DNA from: JAFGSZ01 sp964492185
GTDB taxonomy: Bacteria; Bacteroidota; Bacteroidia; Bacteroidales; UBA10428
Length of the DNA stretch: 13,263 nucleotides
Direction: 5' to 3'
NCBI GenBank assembly: GCA_964492185.1
Contig: CAZBJH010000099.1
Span: 1-13,263 of the forward strand
Part shown: positions 5,204 through 13,039 of the stretch, one piece after another
Layout of the letters: each line of letters opens with the position of its first letter
Position numbering within the stretch: position 1 is the first letter of the stretch
Position numbers and translations under genes: made by a program
Notes under the pieces: model-generated
What the model was told of the DNA's origin: nothing
Database searches by the model: none
The model's input: the letters and a program-made list of their open reading frames with translations, nothing else

Positions 5204-7396
5204 ATGGCAGCTTATCCACAATTAGATCAGATTGCGATAACAGTGAAAGCACATAAATTGCTTAAACAGTTATTGAAAGAGAATCCCAAACTGGATGAGA
5301 TTATGCGTGGTGCCCGAAATGAAACGGAAGCGTTAATCGGGGTAAGAAACTGGTTACTGGTTGATCTGGAAAGCAGAGAAGATGCATACAGGTTTTATAA
5401 ATATGAAGTTCGCGGGCGTGAAGCATTTGAAAAACTCAATTGGAAGGACTTTGCAATTATAAGAATTCTGGATTACATTGATAATGCAGGGAAAGAGTAT
5501 GAAGACCTTAATCTGAGAGGTGAAGTGGCCGTGAGCAATCCCATCAAGATGATATGGCTGGCGGTAACCCATGGCACCGGTGGTGCTAAACCTGCCTTTT
5601 TCAAAGATATGTTATATCTCTTCAGGCAATACAGGGGTGAATATACATACGAGATGCCTTCAAGGGAAAAGATTGAAGAATGGATGGACAGGTACCCGTC
5701 GGGGCTGGACCCGCGCATCGTTAAGCTCAGGGAAGAAAACCGGGAAAGAATAATCAACATCCTGATAGAAAAAATTGATACGGGGGAAATAAGTACTTCC
5801 CAATACCAGTTCACCGGTAAAATGTCACAGGAACAAAAGTTTTTAAAGGTACTGGAATGGTGGGAAGATTACAGATTTCATCTGAGGTTTGCCGTTCGTT
5901 CTCCGGAATTGCTTAATGAACTACTCGGAAACTCTCTTGACCCGGATACCATGAAAATTCTGTATGAAGCCAAAGAGGCGGGTATTCCCTTTTTTATCAA
6001 CCCCTATTATTTGTCTCTTCTGCATGTCAGGGTACCCTACTTTGCTATCGGAGCCGATCTGGGTATCCGTTATTACATTTTATACAGCAAGCAGCTTGTT
6101 GATGAATTCGGCCATATCATTGCCTGGGAAAAAGAGGACAAAGTGGAACCGGGAAAGCCCAATGCCGCGGGTTGGATTCTCCCAACCCATCATAGTGTAC
6201 ACAGGCGTTATCCGGAAGTGGCCATTTTAATTCCGGCCACTATGGGACGAGCCTGCGGCGGACTGTGTGCTTCCTGCCAGCGGATGTATGATTTTCAGCG
6301 CGGCAATCTGAATTTTGATCTGGACAAACTTAAACCCGGCGAGACTTGGGATGAACGGTTAAAAAGTATTATGGAATACTGGGAAAAGGATACCCAACTC
6401 AGGGATATTCTGATTACCGGTGGTGATGCTTTAATGAGCCGGGACAGATCACTGCAGAAAATCCTGGACGCGACCTGGCAGATGGCCCTTAATAAAAAAA
6501 AGGCTAATGAGAAAAGAAAGAGTGATGAAAAATATGCTGAGATTGTCAGGGTAAGATTGGGAACAAGAATACCGGCCTATCTACCTCAAAGGATCACACC
6601 GGAACTTACAGCCATACTGAAAGATTTCAAGTTAAAGGCCTCAGGGATTGGTATAAAACAATTCATAATACAAACCCATTTTGAGTCACCCATGGAAATT
6701 ACACCCGAAGTGGAATATAGTATAAAAAAGCTTATTTCTGCTGGATGGACGGTAACCAACCAACATGTATTTACTTCTTCCTCTTCGCGAAGAGGTCATA
6801 CAAACAAATTAAGAAAAGTACTGAATGATATAGGCATACTGACCTATTATACATTTACCGTGAAAGGCTACATGGAAAACAACTTTAATTTTGCCACTAA
6901 TGCCAGGGCCGTGCAGGAACAGGTAGAAGAAAAAATAATAGGACAGATCCCCGAAAAGTATCACGAAAGCATCAGGGAATTTCCATTGGATGCAGAACAC
7001 ATGATAATAAATATAAATGAACTTCGCAAAAAAGCCTCTATTCCGTTTTTAGCTACCGACCGCAATGTATTAAACCTTCCCGGAGTTGGTAAAAGCCTTA
7101 CATACAGGGCTATAGGCATTACAAGGTACGGAAGGCGTATCCTGGAATTTGATCATGATGCAAACCGTAATCATAGTCCCATTATCCATAAACTGGGTAA
7201 AGTGATCATCATAGAATCCAAATCAATAAGCGAATACCTGCAACAGTTGGAAGATATTGGGGAAGATATAAACGAATATGAAAGTATCTGGGGCTATTCC
7301 ATTGGTGAAACCGAACCAAGGATGTCTGTTTATGAATATCCTGATTACGATTTCACTGTCGTGGAAGAAATGACAAACCTGGATATAGATGCCTGA
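5204..7396 (+). CDS. Long KamA-family radical-SAM/PLP aminomutase, possibly glutamate-type
   Basis: This 730-residue protein is related to lysine 2,3-aminomutase (KAM), which moves an alpha-amino group to the beta carbon. The radical-SAM cluster motif is CGGLCASC (Cys351, 355, 358); GGDAL follows near 407. VRLGTRIPAYLPQRITPEL matches KAM strongly, and Lys630 in LPGVGKS is the PLP lysine. Arg360, two residues after the third Cys, aligns with KAM Arg134, which binds the substrate carboxylate. The lysine-binding aspartates of KAM (Asp293, Asp330) align with Lys554 (YYTFTVK) and Asn624 (NLPG), so lysine is unlikely to be the substrate. I recall this Lys/Asn pair from glutamate 2,3-aminomutase. 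At 730 residues it is much longer than the usual 400-450, with about 250 extra N-terminal residues and an insertion before the PLP motif. An in-frame TGA at 5189-5191 fixes the start. Confidence 0.8.
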   Translation: MAAYPQLDQIAITVKAHKLLKQLLKENPKLDEIMRGARNETEALIGVRNWLLVDLESREDAYRFYKYEVRGREAFEKLNWKDFAIIRILDYIDNAGKEYEDLNLRGEVAVSNPIKMIWLAVTHGTGGAKPAFFKDMLYLFRQYRGEYTYEMPSREKIEEWMDRYPSGLDPRIVKLREENRERIINILIEKIDTGEISTSQYQFTGKMSQEQKFLKVLEWWEDYRFHLRFAVRSPELLNELLGNSLDPDTMKILYEAKEAGIPFFINPYYLSLLHVRVPYFAIGADLGIRYYILYSKQLVDEFGHIIAWEKEDKVEPGKPNAAGWILPTHHSVHRRYPEVAILIPATMGRACGGLCASCQRMYDFQRGNLNFDLDKLKPGETWDERLKSIMEYWEKDTQLRDILITGGDALMSRDRSLQKILDATWQMALNKKKANEKRKSDEKYAEIVRVRLGTRIPAYLPQRITPELTAILKDFKLKASGIGIKQFIIQTHFESPMEITPEVEYSIKKLISAGWTVTNQHVFTSSSSRRGHTNKLRKVLNDIGILTYYTFTVKGYMENNFNFATNARAVQEQVEEKIIGQIPEKYHESIREFPLDAEHMIININELRKKASIPFLATDRNVLNLPGVGKSLTYRAIGITRYGRRILEFDHDANRNHSPIIHKLGKVIIIESKSISEYLQQLEDIGEDINEYESIWGYSIGETEPRMSVYEYPDYDFTVVEEMTNLDIDA

Positions 7397-7417
7397 TCTG
7401 ATTATTCACGTATCAGA
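7397..7417 (+). terminator. Hairpin directly after the KamA-like stop
   Basis: TCTGAT pairs with ATCAGA around a 9-base loop, starting at the base after the stop codon. The following sequence is AATAAACC rather than a T-run. It may mark the 3' end of the transcript. Confidence 0.3.
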
Positions 7418-7497
7418 ATAAACCGGGTTTGCCATGGTTTTAAATCCATTTCCATTTCAATCCTGTTTTTTTGTTGTAACTGAACTATACCTTTATA

Positions 7498-7899
7498 TTA
7501 TTCCGCATTTCTCCGGATAATCTTTTCTCCTTCCTTAACCGTGAGATTGAGACCGGATAAATCCAGTCCTTTTACATTCTCCAAAACAAATCCTGTTTCT
7601 GCCGTTATATTACAATTTTCAAATATAACATTTTGGAAAGGCACAATCACAATTCCCCCACCTTCTGCTGCACACTTATCGATCACCTGCTGAATAACCC
7701 TGGTATTTACCACTGATGTATCTGCTAAAGCCCCGTAATCGGAAATATTGTAATGTGCCTGTTTCTGAAATGAAAAAGAAAACAGGGAAAAAATCAATAA
7801 AAAAACCGGTAAAATACTGATAATTAGCACCCTTCTTTCCCCGGCTTTCTGTTTTGGTATTTGATCCTGCATAATAATTAAATTAACTGAATTATTCAT
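7498..7899 (-). pseudogene. GH28 polygalacturonase with the centre deleted
   Basis: The open frame of 133 codons joins two ends of a glycoside hydrolase family 28 protein. Residues 24-46 are a signal or membrane segment. Residues 50-87 (YNISDYGALAD through CAAEGGGIVIVP) are the typical start of the GH28 beta-helix. Residues 88-133 (FQNVIFENCNITAETGFVLENVKG onward) look like the last beta-helix turns. Some 300 or more residues with all catalytic aspartates (NTD, DD) are missing, with the junction near Pro87/Phe88 (about 7638). The frame is preserved, which suggests a clean internal deletion. An intact enzyme would cut polygalacturonan in pectin; this product cannot. A second Met (residue 10) is an alternative start. 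Confidence 0.7.
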
Positions 7900-7988
7900 A
7901 AGCCTTCCTTTATGTTTTTCTGAAATAACTCAGCAAGATTAACACATGAAGGTAATCATTTTTATATCCACAAATGAGGTACAAAGAC

Positions 7989-8011
7989 AACCAAGCGAAG
8001 CGAGCTTGTTA
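7989..8011 (-). terminator. Possible terminator of the FkbM gene
   Basis: Read on the minus strand, AACAAGC pairs with GCTTGGTT (one bulged G) around a TCGCTTC loop, starting two bases after the FkbM stop and followed by GTCTTTG. A modest stem with a weak T-run. Confidence 0.35.
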
Positions 8012-8012
8012 T

Positions 8013-8867
8013 CTACTTATACAAAATATTATACACCTTTTTTTTACTTTCATGCAGGGCTAATAGTTCAAAATGCTTCTTATCCATCATGTTCCCGCTA
8101 TGTATTTCTTTTAGCTCTTCAAATAATTCGAAGTTCTCCAGATAGAATAATTGATAGCCATGTTTGTTAACGATATCAAACAATTCAATCCTTTCTTCTT
8201 TATTAAGTCGCTTATAACACTCTATCATAAGAGCAGGTTTATATTTTTCCAGAATTAGTGGAATTGTTTTTAATATTTCTTTATCATAACCTTCTGCATC
8301 AATTTTAATCAGACTTAATTGTTCTAAGTCTGCCTTATAGTTTTCAAGTAAAAAGTCTTGTAAATTCTTGCCGGTTACTTTTAAAGTATAGTTATGCTTA
8401 TGGTTTTTATTCTTTATCTTAGATAAAAAACCACCATTACAAAATGATGCGTCGCTATAATTAAATGTAAATTCTCCGTGCTGACTGGTGGCGGCAAAAC
8501 ACAGAGGTATTATATTGGTCCATTTTTTATTTAATCGCGCATTCTCCTCAAGGATTTTAAAAACATATTTATTAGGTTCTAAACCTAAAACTTTTCCCTC
8601 CCTTCCAACGGCAAGCGCCATAGGAACCGTCGTATCTCCCGTATGTGCTCCAATATCAATTATCAAACTACCTTTTTCACTTATCTTTTTATAAAATAAA
8701 ATATTAGATTCCGATATTTTTTTTGGTTTTTCAAAGGGGTGTAACCACTGAGCATATTCCACTTCACCAAATGAATTAATTTGAAATTTTTTTATCTCAA
8801 ATCCATATTCGTTAAAGGTCTTTTTTAACTGTTTCTTTTCGATCTTTCTCTTAATGTAATCAATCAT
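8013..8867 (-). CDS. FkbM family methyltransferase
   Basis: This 284-residue protein is a class I SAM-dependent methyltransferase of the FkbM type, a family that O-methylates sugars or other small hydroxylated molecules, often in glycan or exopolysaccharide pathways. IIDIGAHTGDT (residues 69-79) is the SAM-binding motif I, GLEPN (95-99) is motif II, and KIDAEGYDKEIL (188-199) is the FkbM signature. There is no signal peptide. The N-terminal 60 residues are Lys-rich. The gene is noticeably more A/T-rich than its neighbours and stands alone among a pseudogene and non-coding DNA, suggesting separate acquisition. The acceptor cannot be predicted, and no glycosyltransferase lies nearby. Confidence 0.85.
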   Translation of the reverse strand: MIDYIKRKIEKKQLKKTFNEYGFEIKKFQINSFGEVEYAQWLHPFEKPKKISESNILFYKKISEKGSLIIDIGAHTGDTTVPMALAVGREGKVLGLEPNKYVFKILEENARLNKKWTNIIPLCFAATSQHGEFTFNYSDASFCNGGFLSKIKNKNHKHNYTLKVTGKNLQDFLLENYKADLEQLSLIKIDAEGYDKEILKTIPLILEKYKPALMIECYKRLNKEERIELFDIVNKHGYQLFYLENFELFEELKEIHSGNMMDKKHFELLALHESKKKVYNILYK

Positions 8868-8910
8868 TTTTTTTATGTTTAATTATATGTGTGTACAAAA
8901 TGATGTATAA

Positions 8911-8924
8911 ACGGTTAAAACCGT
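8911..8924. promoter_or_regulatory. 14-bp palindrome upstream of the FkbM gene
   Basis: ACGGTT-AA-AACCGT lies 43 bases upstream of the FkbM start, in the usual promoter zone. It could be an operator. No regulator gene is nearby. Confidence 0.3.
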
Positions 8925-8973
8925 CAAGTAGGCAAGGGTAATTTATTTGCTATATCGCGTGCAGGTAGTTGTT

Positions 8974-9218
8974 CTATTTCCCCTTATCTGTTTCATTGTA
9001 TATTACCGGCATTTGTCCTTTCCATTTATTCCAAATATCATCCTCTAATATAAGTCGTGCCATAAAGTATCCCACATTTATACGACATATAACTCATTCA
9101 TCCATTTTATCATAATTTCAATATTTCCCAATTCAAATGGGGCTGTATGTATACCTTACTTTATTGATACAAAAATTCTGTTTAAAGATACAAATTCATT
9201 AAATAATTTCTCCACCAT
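8974..9218 (-). pseudogene. Candidate decayed coding fragment, family unknown
   Basis: Reading the minus strand from ATG 9218 gives 20 protein-like codons (MVEKLFNEFVSLNRIFVSIK), a TAA at 9156-9158, then 25 more codons in the same frame (GIHTAPFELGNIEIMIKWMN...). After a shift to another frame, the stretch VGYFMARLILEDDIWNKWKG runs on to a TAG at 8974-8976. The composition (Trp, Asp/Glu, varied hydrophobics) is unlike translated A/T-rich intergenic DNA elsewhere in this region. This suggests a real C-terminus broken by one stop and one frameshift. I do not recognise the family. Confidence 0.4.
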
Positions 9219-9750
9219 TTTATAACTACATGAAATTATGAATAAAATTTAAAAAATATTTCATCCTGCCTTGAATCCCGGATACATTATTCTCTGATCA
9301 TGTAGCTAACCAAAGTATGAGTTAATAATTAAAAGCAGACATTCCGGCACTACCTGCATTCCGTAAATCCCGGTTCGGATAAATAAAAATCATTAATAAA
9401 ATTTATAGAATCAGTGTTGCTCCCTATACAAATAATAATAAAGTCCCATACAGTTTACCGGAAAATAGAAATAAATTCACAGTAATATTATTTTAGCCTG
9501 ATTAATTCAAAAACTCGCATTTCGGTATATTTTTTCAAAAAAATGAATCACTGTATTTCATTCTTGGAGAATTTCACTTCAAAATTTATGATGGATTGAA
9601 ATTTGGTTACCAATTCACGTAATAACAAAAGACCACCATCGCCACTTATTCTTTCACCAGAAAAACTTAACTCCACTTTTTTGTTTGATACCGGAAAAAA
9701 TCCAAAATTGGGTTTTCGTTTTCAGAAAATTTATTTATCATTGTTCAAAA
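9219..9750. other. A/T-rich stretch without a recognisable gene
   Basis: No domain, RNA gene or strong repeat was seen here. A 78-codon plus-strand frame at 9603-9839 has no family resemblance and overlaps a terminator-like hairpin, so it is not called. The decayed fragment at 8974-9218 may originally have extended into this area. Confidence 0.5.
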
Positions 9751-9821
9751 GGGTTTTTGTTATTGACACCCTAAAAACACTGATACTTCAGTTATTTTTA
9801 GGTGACAAAATCCCTTTTTTT
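9751..9821 (+). terminator. Strong hairpin with T-run, without an upstream gene
   Basis: GGGTTTTTGT..CACCCTAAAAAC..CTGA pairs with TCAGTTATTTTTAGGTG ACAAAATCCC (64 bases in all, with one 6-base bulge) and is followed by seven Ts at 9815-9821. This is the best intrinsic terminator shape in the window, on the plus strand. The nearest upstream plus-strand gene ends at 7396, so it may end a small RNA or act as an attenuator ahead of the GH67 gene 140 bases downstream. Confidence 0.5.
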
Positions 9822-9842
9822 ATGAATAATTCAGGTTAGGTA

Positions 9843-9869
9843 TTGTTACAATAAAAATGCATATATTTA
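9843..9869 (+). promoter_or_regulatory. Weak promoter candidate for the GH67 gene
   Basis: TATATTTA at 9862-9869 differs from TAnnTTTG at the last base. A TTG at 9843-9845 lies 16 bases upstream. It would place the transcription start near 9876, just before the palindrome at 9891. Confidence 0.25.
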
Positions 9870-9890
9870 GATTGTTTAAATCGGGTTTTA

Positions 9891-9910
9891 TCATATTGTA
9901 TTCAATGTGA
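9891..9910. promoter_or_regulatory. 20-bp operator-like palindrome before GH67
   Basis: TCAyATTG-TATT-CAATrTGA half-sites form a near-perfect palindrome (only the T/G pair at position 4/17 differs), 50 bases upstream of the start. The core ATTGnnnnCAAT resembles sites of hexuronate-responsive GntR regulators (UxuR/ExuR type), which would fit a glucuronidase gene. The regulator itself is not in the window. Confidence 0.4.
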
Positions 9911-9960
9911 TCAACAAACCTGTATTATTCATGAATACTAAATGATTAAAATTTAAAAAC

Positions 9961-12177
9961 ATGCGGTTTTTATTATCAATAATTTTTGTTCAGATATTAT
10001 ACATAATAACATGCTGTGTTGCAACAGCTGAAGACGGCTATGATTTGTGGCTTCGTTATAATAAAATAACAGATCAACAGCTTTTAGAGCATTACAAATC
10101 GGCAGTTCACCGAATTGAACTGAAAGGATCAGGCCCAGCTGTCCAAATTGTGAAAGAAGAACTTGAGAATGGTATGAAAGGTTTACTCGGCCAGATTGTA
10201 CCTGTTAATGTTTCTTCGGGTTCGTCAAAAAACGATACTTTACAAAACGGTACAATTGTTTTTGCAATTATTGATGAAAATGGTATTCCCTTTTCTGATA
10301 ATTTAGGAGGAGGGTTTCCTGAAATCAGGGAAAAATCAGCAAAGCTGAAAGACGAAGGCTTTCTTATGAAATCAATTGAAATTCAGGGCAATAATATACT
10401 GTTGATATTTGCAAAAAGCGAAGCCGGTATACTCTATAGTGCCTTCCATTTTCTAAAACTCATTCAAACACATCAGAATATAACAGATCTGAGTGTGCTG
10501 GAAAATCCAAAAACAGACTACCGGTTACTTAATCACTGGGATAATCCTGATCGTACAGTAGAAAGAGGATATGCCGGTTTCTCCATATGGGAGTGGCATA
10601 AGCTACCGGGGTATGTTTCTCCGCGTTACAAAGATTATGCAAGAGCAAATGCTTCTGTTGGTATTAACGGTACGGTACTTACGAATGTTAACGCCAATGC
10701 CCGTGTGCTAACACCGCAATACCTGGGGAAGATCGCTGCTATTGCCGATGTGCTTCGTCCCTATGCCATAAAGGTATACCTGACAGCACGCTTTAGTGCA
10801 CCTGTCGAACTGGGTGGCCTGAAAACAGCCGATCCTTTGAACAAAGAGGTACGCAACTGGTGGAAAACAAAAATCGATGAAATATATAAGTATGTTCCTG
10901 ATTTTGGCGGCTTTTTGGTAAAAGCAAACTCCGAGGGGCAGCCGGGCCCACAGAACTATGAACGATCCCATGCGGAAGGTGCAAACATGCTGGCTGAAGC
11001 CCTTGATAACCATGGTGGAATTGTGATGTGGCGGGCATTTGTTTACTCGTTTGATGAAAATGAAGACAGGGCCAAACAGGCTTATAATGAATTCAAGCCA
11101 CTTGATGGCAAGTTTCGTGACAATGTGATGGTGCAGGTGAAGAACGGCCCCATAGATTTCCAGCCCAGGGAACCTTTCCATCCCCTGTTCGGGGCAATGC
11201 CAAAAACACCATTAATGATGGAGTTTCAAATAACACAGGAATACCTTGGATTTGCCACACATTTGGTATACCTGGCATCTATGTGGAAGGAATGCCTGGA
11301 ATCTGACACTTATGCCAAAGGCGAAGGTTCAACAGTTGCAACAGTGATTGACGGCTCCCTGTACAACAAGAATATTTCAGGCATGGCCGGAGTTTCCAAT
11401 ATCGGTGCCGACAGAAACTGGACAGGACATCCGTTTGCCCAGTCCAACTGGTATGCCCTGGGCCGGTTAGCATGGGATCATACTCTTACAGAAGCTGAAA
11501 TAGCAGATGAATGGCTAAGAATGACATTTTCCAACAACAAAGATTTTATTGCACCGGTAAAAGAAATAATGCTATTCTCGCGTGAGGCCTCGGTAAACTA
11601 TATGACCCCGCTGGGGCTGCATCATATTATGGGTGAAGGCCATCATTACGGCCCCGGCCCGTGGGTTGACCAGGCTGCAAGGGAAGACTGGACTTCGGTG
11701 TATTATCACCGTGCCGATGAAAACGGGATAGGTTTTGACCGTACAAAAACAGGATCAAATGCGGTAAGCCAGTATTATAAACCGGTTGAGGAAAAATTCG
11801 GAGATCCGGGATCCTGTCCCGAAAAGTTCCTTTTATGGTTTCATCACCCTGACTGGGATTATACTATGAACTCCGGACGGACATTATGGGAAGAACTATG
11901 CCACAAATATTATAAAGGTGTCAGTATGGTACGTGATATGCAGGAGAAATGGAATGCCGCGGAAGGCCTGATCGACCGGGAAAGGTTCGTACATGTGAAA
12001 AGTCTGCTTGCCATACAGCTTGAGGAAGCCGAAATGTGGAGAAATGCCTGCCTTTTGTATTTTCAGCAATTCTCCGGCAGGCCCATTCCAAAGCAATATG
12101 AAAAACCCTCCGGATCCCTGGAGTTTTATAAAAAACTCGATTTCAGGTATGCCCCGGGTAATTTACACTGTGAATGA
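9961..12177 (+). CDS. aguA: Exported GH67 alpha-glucuronidase
   Basis: This enzyme removes glucuronic or 4-O-methyl-glucuronic acid from the ends of glucuronoxylan oligosaccharides. The 738-residue length is normal for family GH67. Residues 1-23 are a Sec signal (RFLLSIIFVQILYII...CVATA, cut before EDG), so it acts in the periplasm or beyond; the Cys pair at 18-19 makes a lipoprotein a minor alternative. The N-terminal GH67 domain spans about 25-180. The TIM-barrel domain starts near YRLLNHWDNPDRTVERGYAG. Compared with Cellvibrio GlcA67A, Glu325 (KANSEGQPGP) aligns with the acid Glu292, and Asp399 (GPIDFQPREP) and Glu427 (EFQITQEYLG) align with Asp365 and Glu393, with the same 28-residue spacing. 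The C-terminal helical domain follows from about 500. All catalytic residues are present. No xylanase, uronate transporter or SusC/D pair is adjacent. Confidence 0.95.
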   Translation: MRFLLSIIFVQILYIITCCVATAEDGYDLWLRYNKITDQQLLEHYKSAVHRIELKGSGPAVQIVKEELENGMKGLLGQIVPVNVSSGSSKNDTLQNGTIVFAIIDENGIPFSDNLGGGFPEIREKSAKLKDEGFLMKSIEIQGNNILLIFAKSEAGILYSAFHFLKLIQTHQNITDLSVLENPKTDYRLLNHWDNPDRTVERGYAGFSIWEWHKLPGYVSPRYKDYARANASVGINGTVLTNVNANARVLTPQYLGKIAAIADVLRPYAIKVYLTARFSAPVELGGLKTADPLNKEVRNWWKTKIDEIYKYVPDFGGFLVKANSEGQPGPQNYERSHAEGANMLAEALDNHGGIVMWRAFVYSFDENEDRAKQAYNEFKPLDGKFRDNVMVQVKNGPIDFQPREPFHPLFGAMPKTPLMMEFQITQEYLGFATHLVYLASMWKECLESDTYAKGEGSTVATVIDGSLYNKNISGMAGVSNIGADRNWTGHPFAQSNWYALGRLAWDHTLTEAEIADEWLRMTFSNNKDFIAPVKEIMLFSREASVNYMTPLGLHHIMGEGHHYGPGPWVDQAAREDWTSVYYHRADENGIGFDRTKTGSNAVSQYYKPVEEKFGDPGSCPEKFLLWFHHPDWDYTMNSGRTLWEELCHKYYKGVSMVRDMQEKWNAAEGLIDRERFVHVKSLLAIQLEEAEMWRNACLLYFQQFSGRPIPKQYEKPSGSLEFYKKLDFRYAPGNLHCE

Positions 12178-12185
12178 GATCACCC

Positions 12186-12211
12186 TGCCGGTTGATATGC
12201 TTCAACCGGCA
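12186..12211 (+). terminator. Hairpin after the GH67 gene
   Basis: TGCCGGTTGA and TCAACCGGCA form a perfect 10-bp stem with a 6-base loop, eight bases after the stop codon. Only a short mixed T/A stretch follows. It is the likely 3' end of the GH67 transcript. Confidence 0.6.
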
Positions 12212-12254
12212 ATATGAATTTCCCTTAACAATAGCAATGGGTAGAGATCAGCCC

Positions 12255-12350
12255 CGCATTACAAACGGGTCCGGTGAAAACCGGGACAGCCCGGAAAAGC
12301 CAAACACGGGCCGGTAAAGAATGAGAGGCGTTAAAGACCAGACAGCCGTT
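12255..12350 (+). ncRNA. Cobalamin-riboswitch-like remnant
   Basis: CGGGTCCGGTGAAAACCGGG at 12268-12287 followed by ACAGCCCGG closely resembles the conserved core of cobalamin riboswitches (GGGAA..CCGGUGaaAAUCCGGgACaGcCC). The end, AAAGACCAGACAGCCG then a T-run near 12335-12355, resembles the closing AGGAGACCUGCC block. The middle (GCCACTG, GGGAAGG) is poor or missing, and no B12-related gene such as btuB follows in the window. It is best read as a degenerate copy or chance similarity. The CCGGT-GAAA-ACCGG tetraloop hairpin itself is certain. Confidence 0.3.
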
Positions 12351-12375
12351 TTTAGATTTCAAACATGAATTATCC

Positions 12376-12636
12376 TTAAATAGAATTTGTCAATAAACTC
12401 GTAGTGTTTGTTCAGAATGTTCGAGATCAAGGCGCGCGAACCGAACGAAGTGAGCTCTTTAACTTACTTTTTTAAGTGAGTTAAAGAACTTATTTAAAAG
12501 TGAGCTCTTGAACACCTTTAAAAATTAAACACGTTGTGAAAAACATTTTAAACCGCAGTATATTGGAGTATTCGAGGATTTAAAATTTTGGCAACAACGC
12601 GGATATCGGACATTATGGACAGACATTAAATAAAAT
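12376..12636 (+). repeat. Second copy of the inverted-repeat element
   Basis: This starts with TAGAATTTGTCAATAAAC (12381-12398) and ends with ATGGACAGACATTAAATAA (about 12615-12633). It shares GTGTTTGTTCAGAATGTTC and CAAGGCGCGCG with the minus-strand reading of the element near 3024-3200. Inside, TCTTTAACTTACTT pairs with AAGTGAGTTAAAGA (about 12456-12489) as a hairpin with one mismatch. No protein is encoded. The copies are diverged, suggesting an old, dispersed family. Confidence 0.55.
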
Positions 12637-13039
12637 GGGTGTAATTTTCATTCATTTTTATGAACCAATTAACCCGGTAATATTAACAATTCAGGGTGAA
12701 ATTTTTTGTCCGGCCTGTCTTAACATGAGATTAGTAGCTGGGAATATTTATCTCTCACGGAGTCACGTTACTGTTTTACAATGACATAACCATATCAACC
12801 CGTAATTAACGATATATTACAAAATATTTCCTTGTAATAAAAAAATCTAATACAAGGTATAATTTCAGGTATTTTGATCATAAGCTTCGCGATTTTTGAC
12901 AGGCATACTAATTCTGTATTCGATCAGCAGGCCACTGGATGCACTGGTTCAGGGAGCCACTGAATAAGGGTTAATAATGAACCTGCAGAAATCCGGCCGG
13001 GGGAAACTTAAGTTATCACGACCATATATATGCATATGC
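12637..13039. other. Non-coding stretch, nothing recognised
   Basis: No intact reading frame with family resemblance and no RNA gene was seen. A short repeated GCCACTG (near 12931 and 12955) is the only pattern noted. The minus-strand frame at 12949-13134 is judged spurious. Confidence 0.5.

Noticed and set aside
9603..9839. 78-codon plus-strand frame before GH67
   Set aside because: Low-complexity A/T-driven composition, no family resemblance, and it runs through the terminator-like hairpin.
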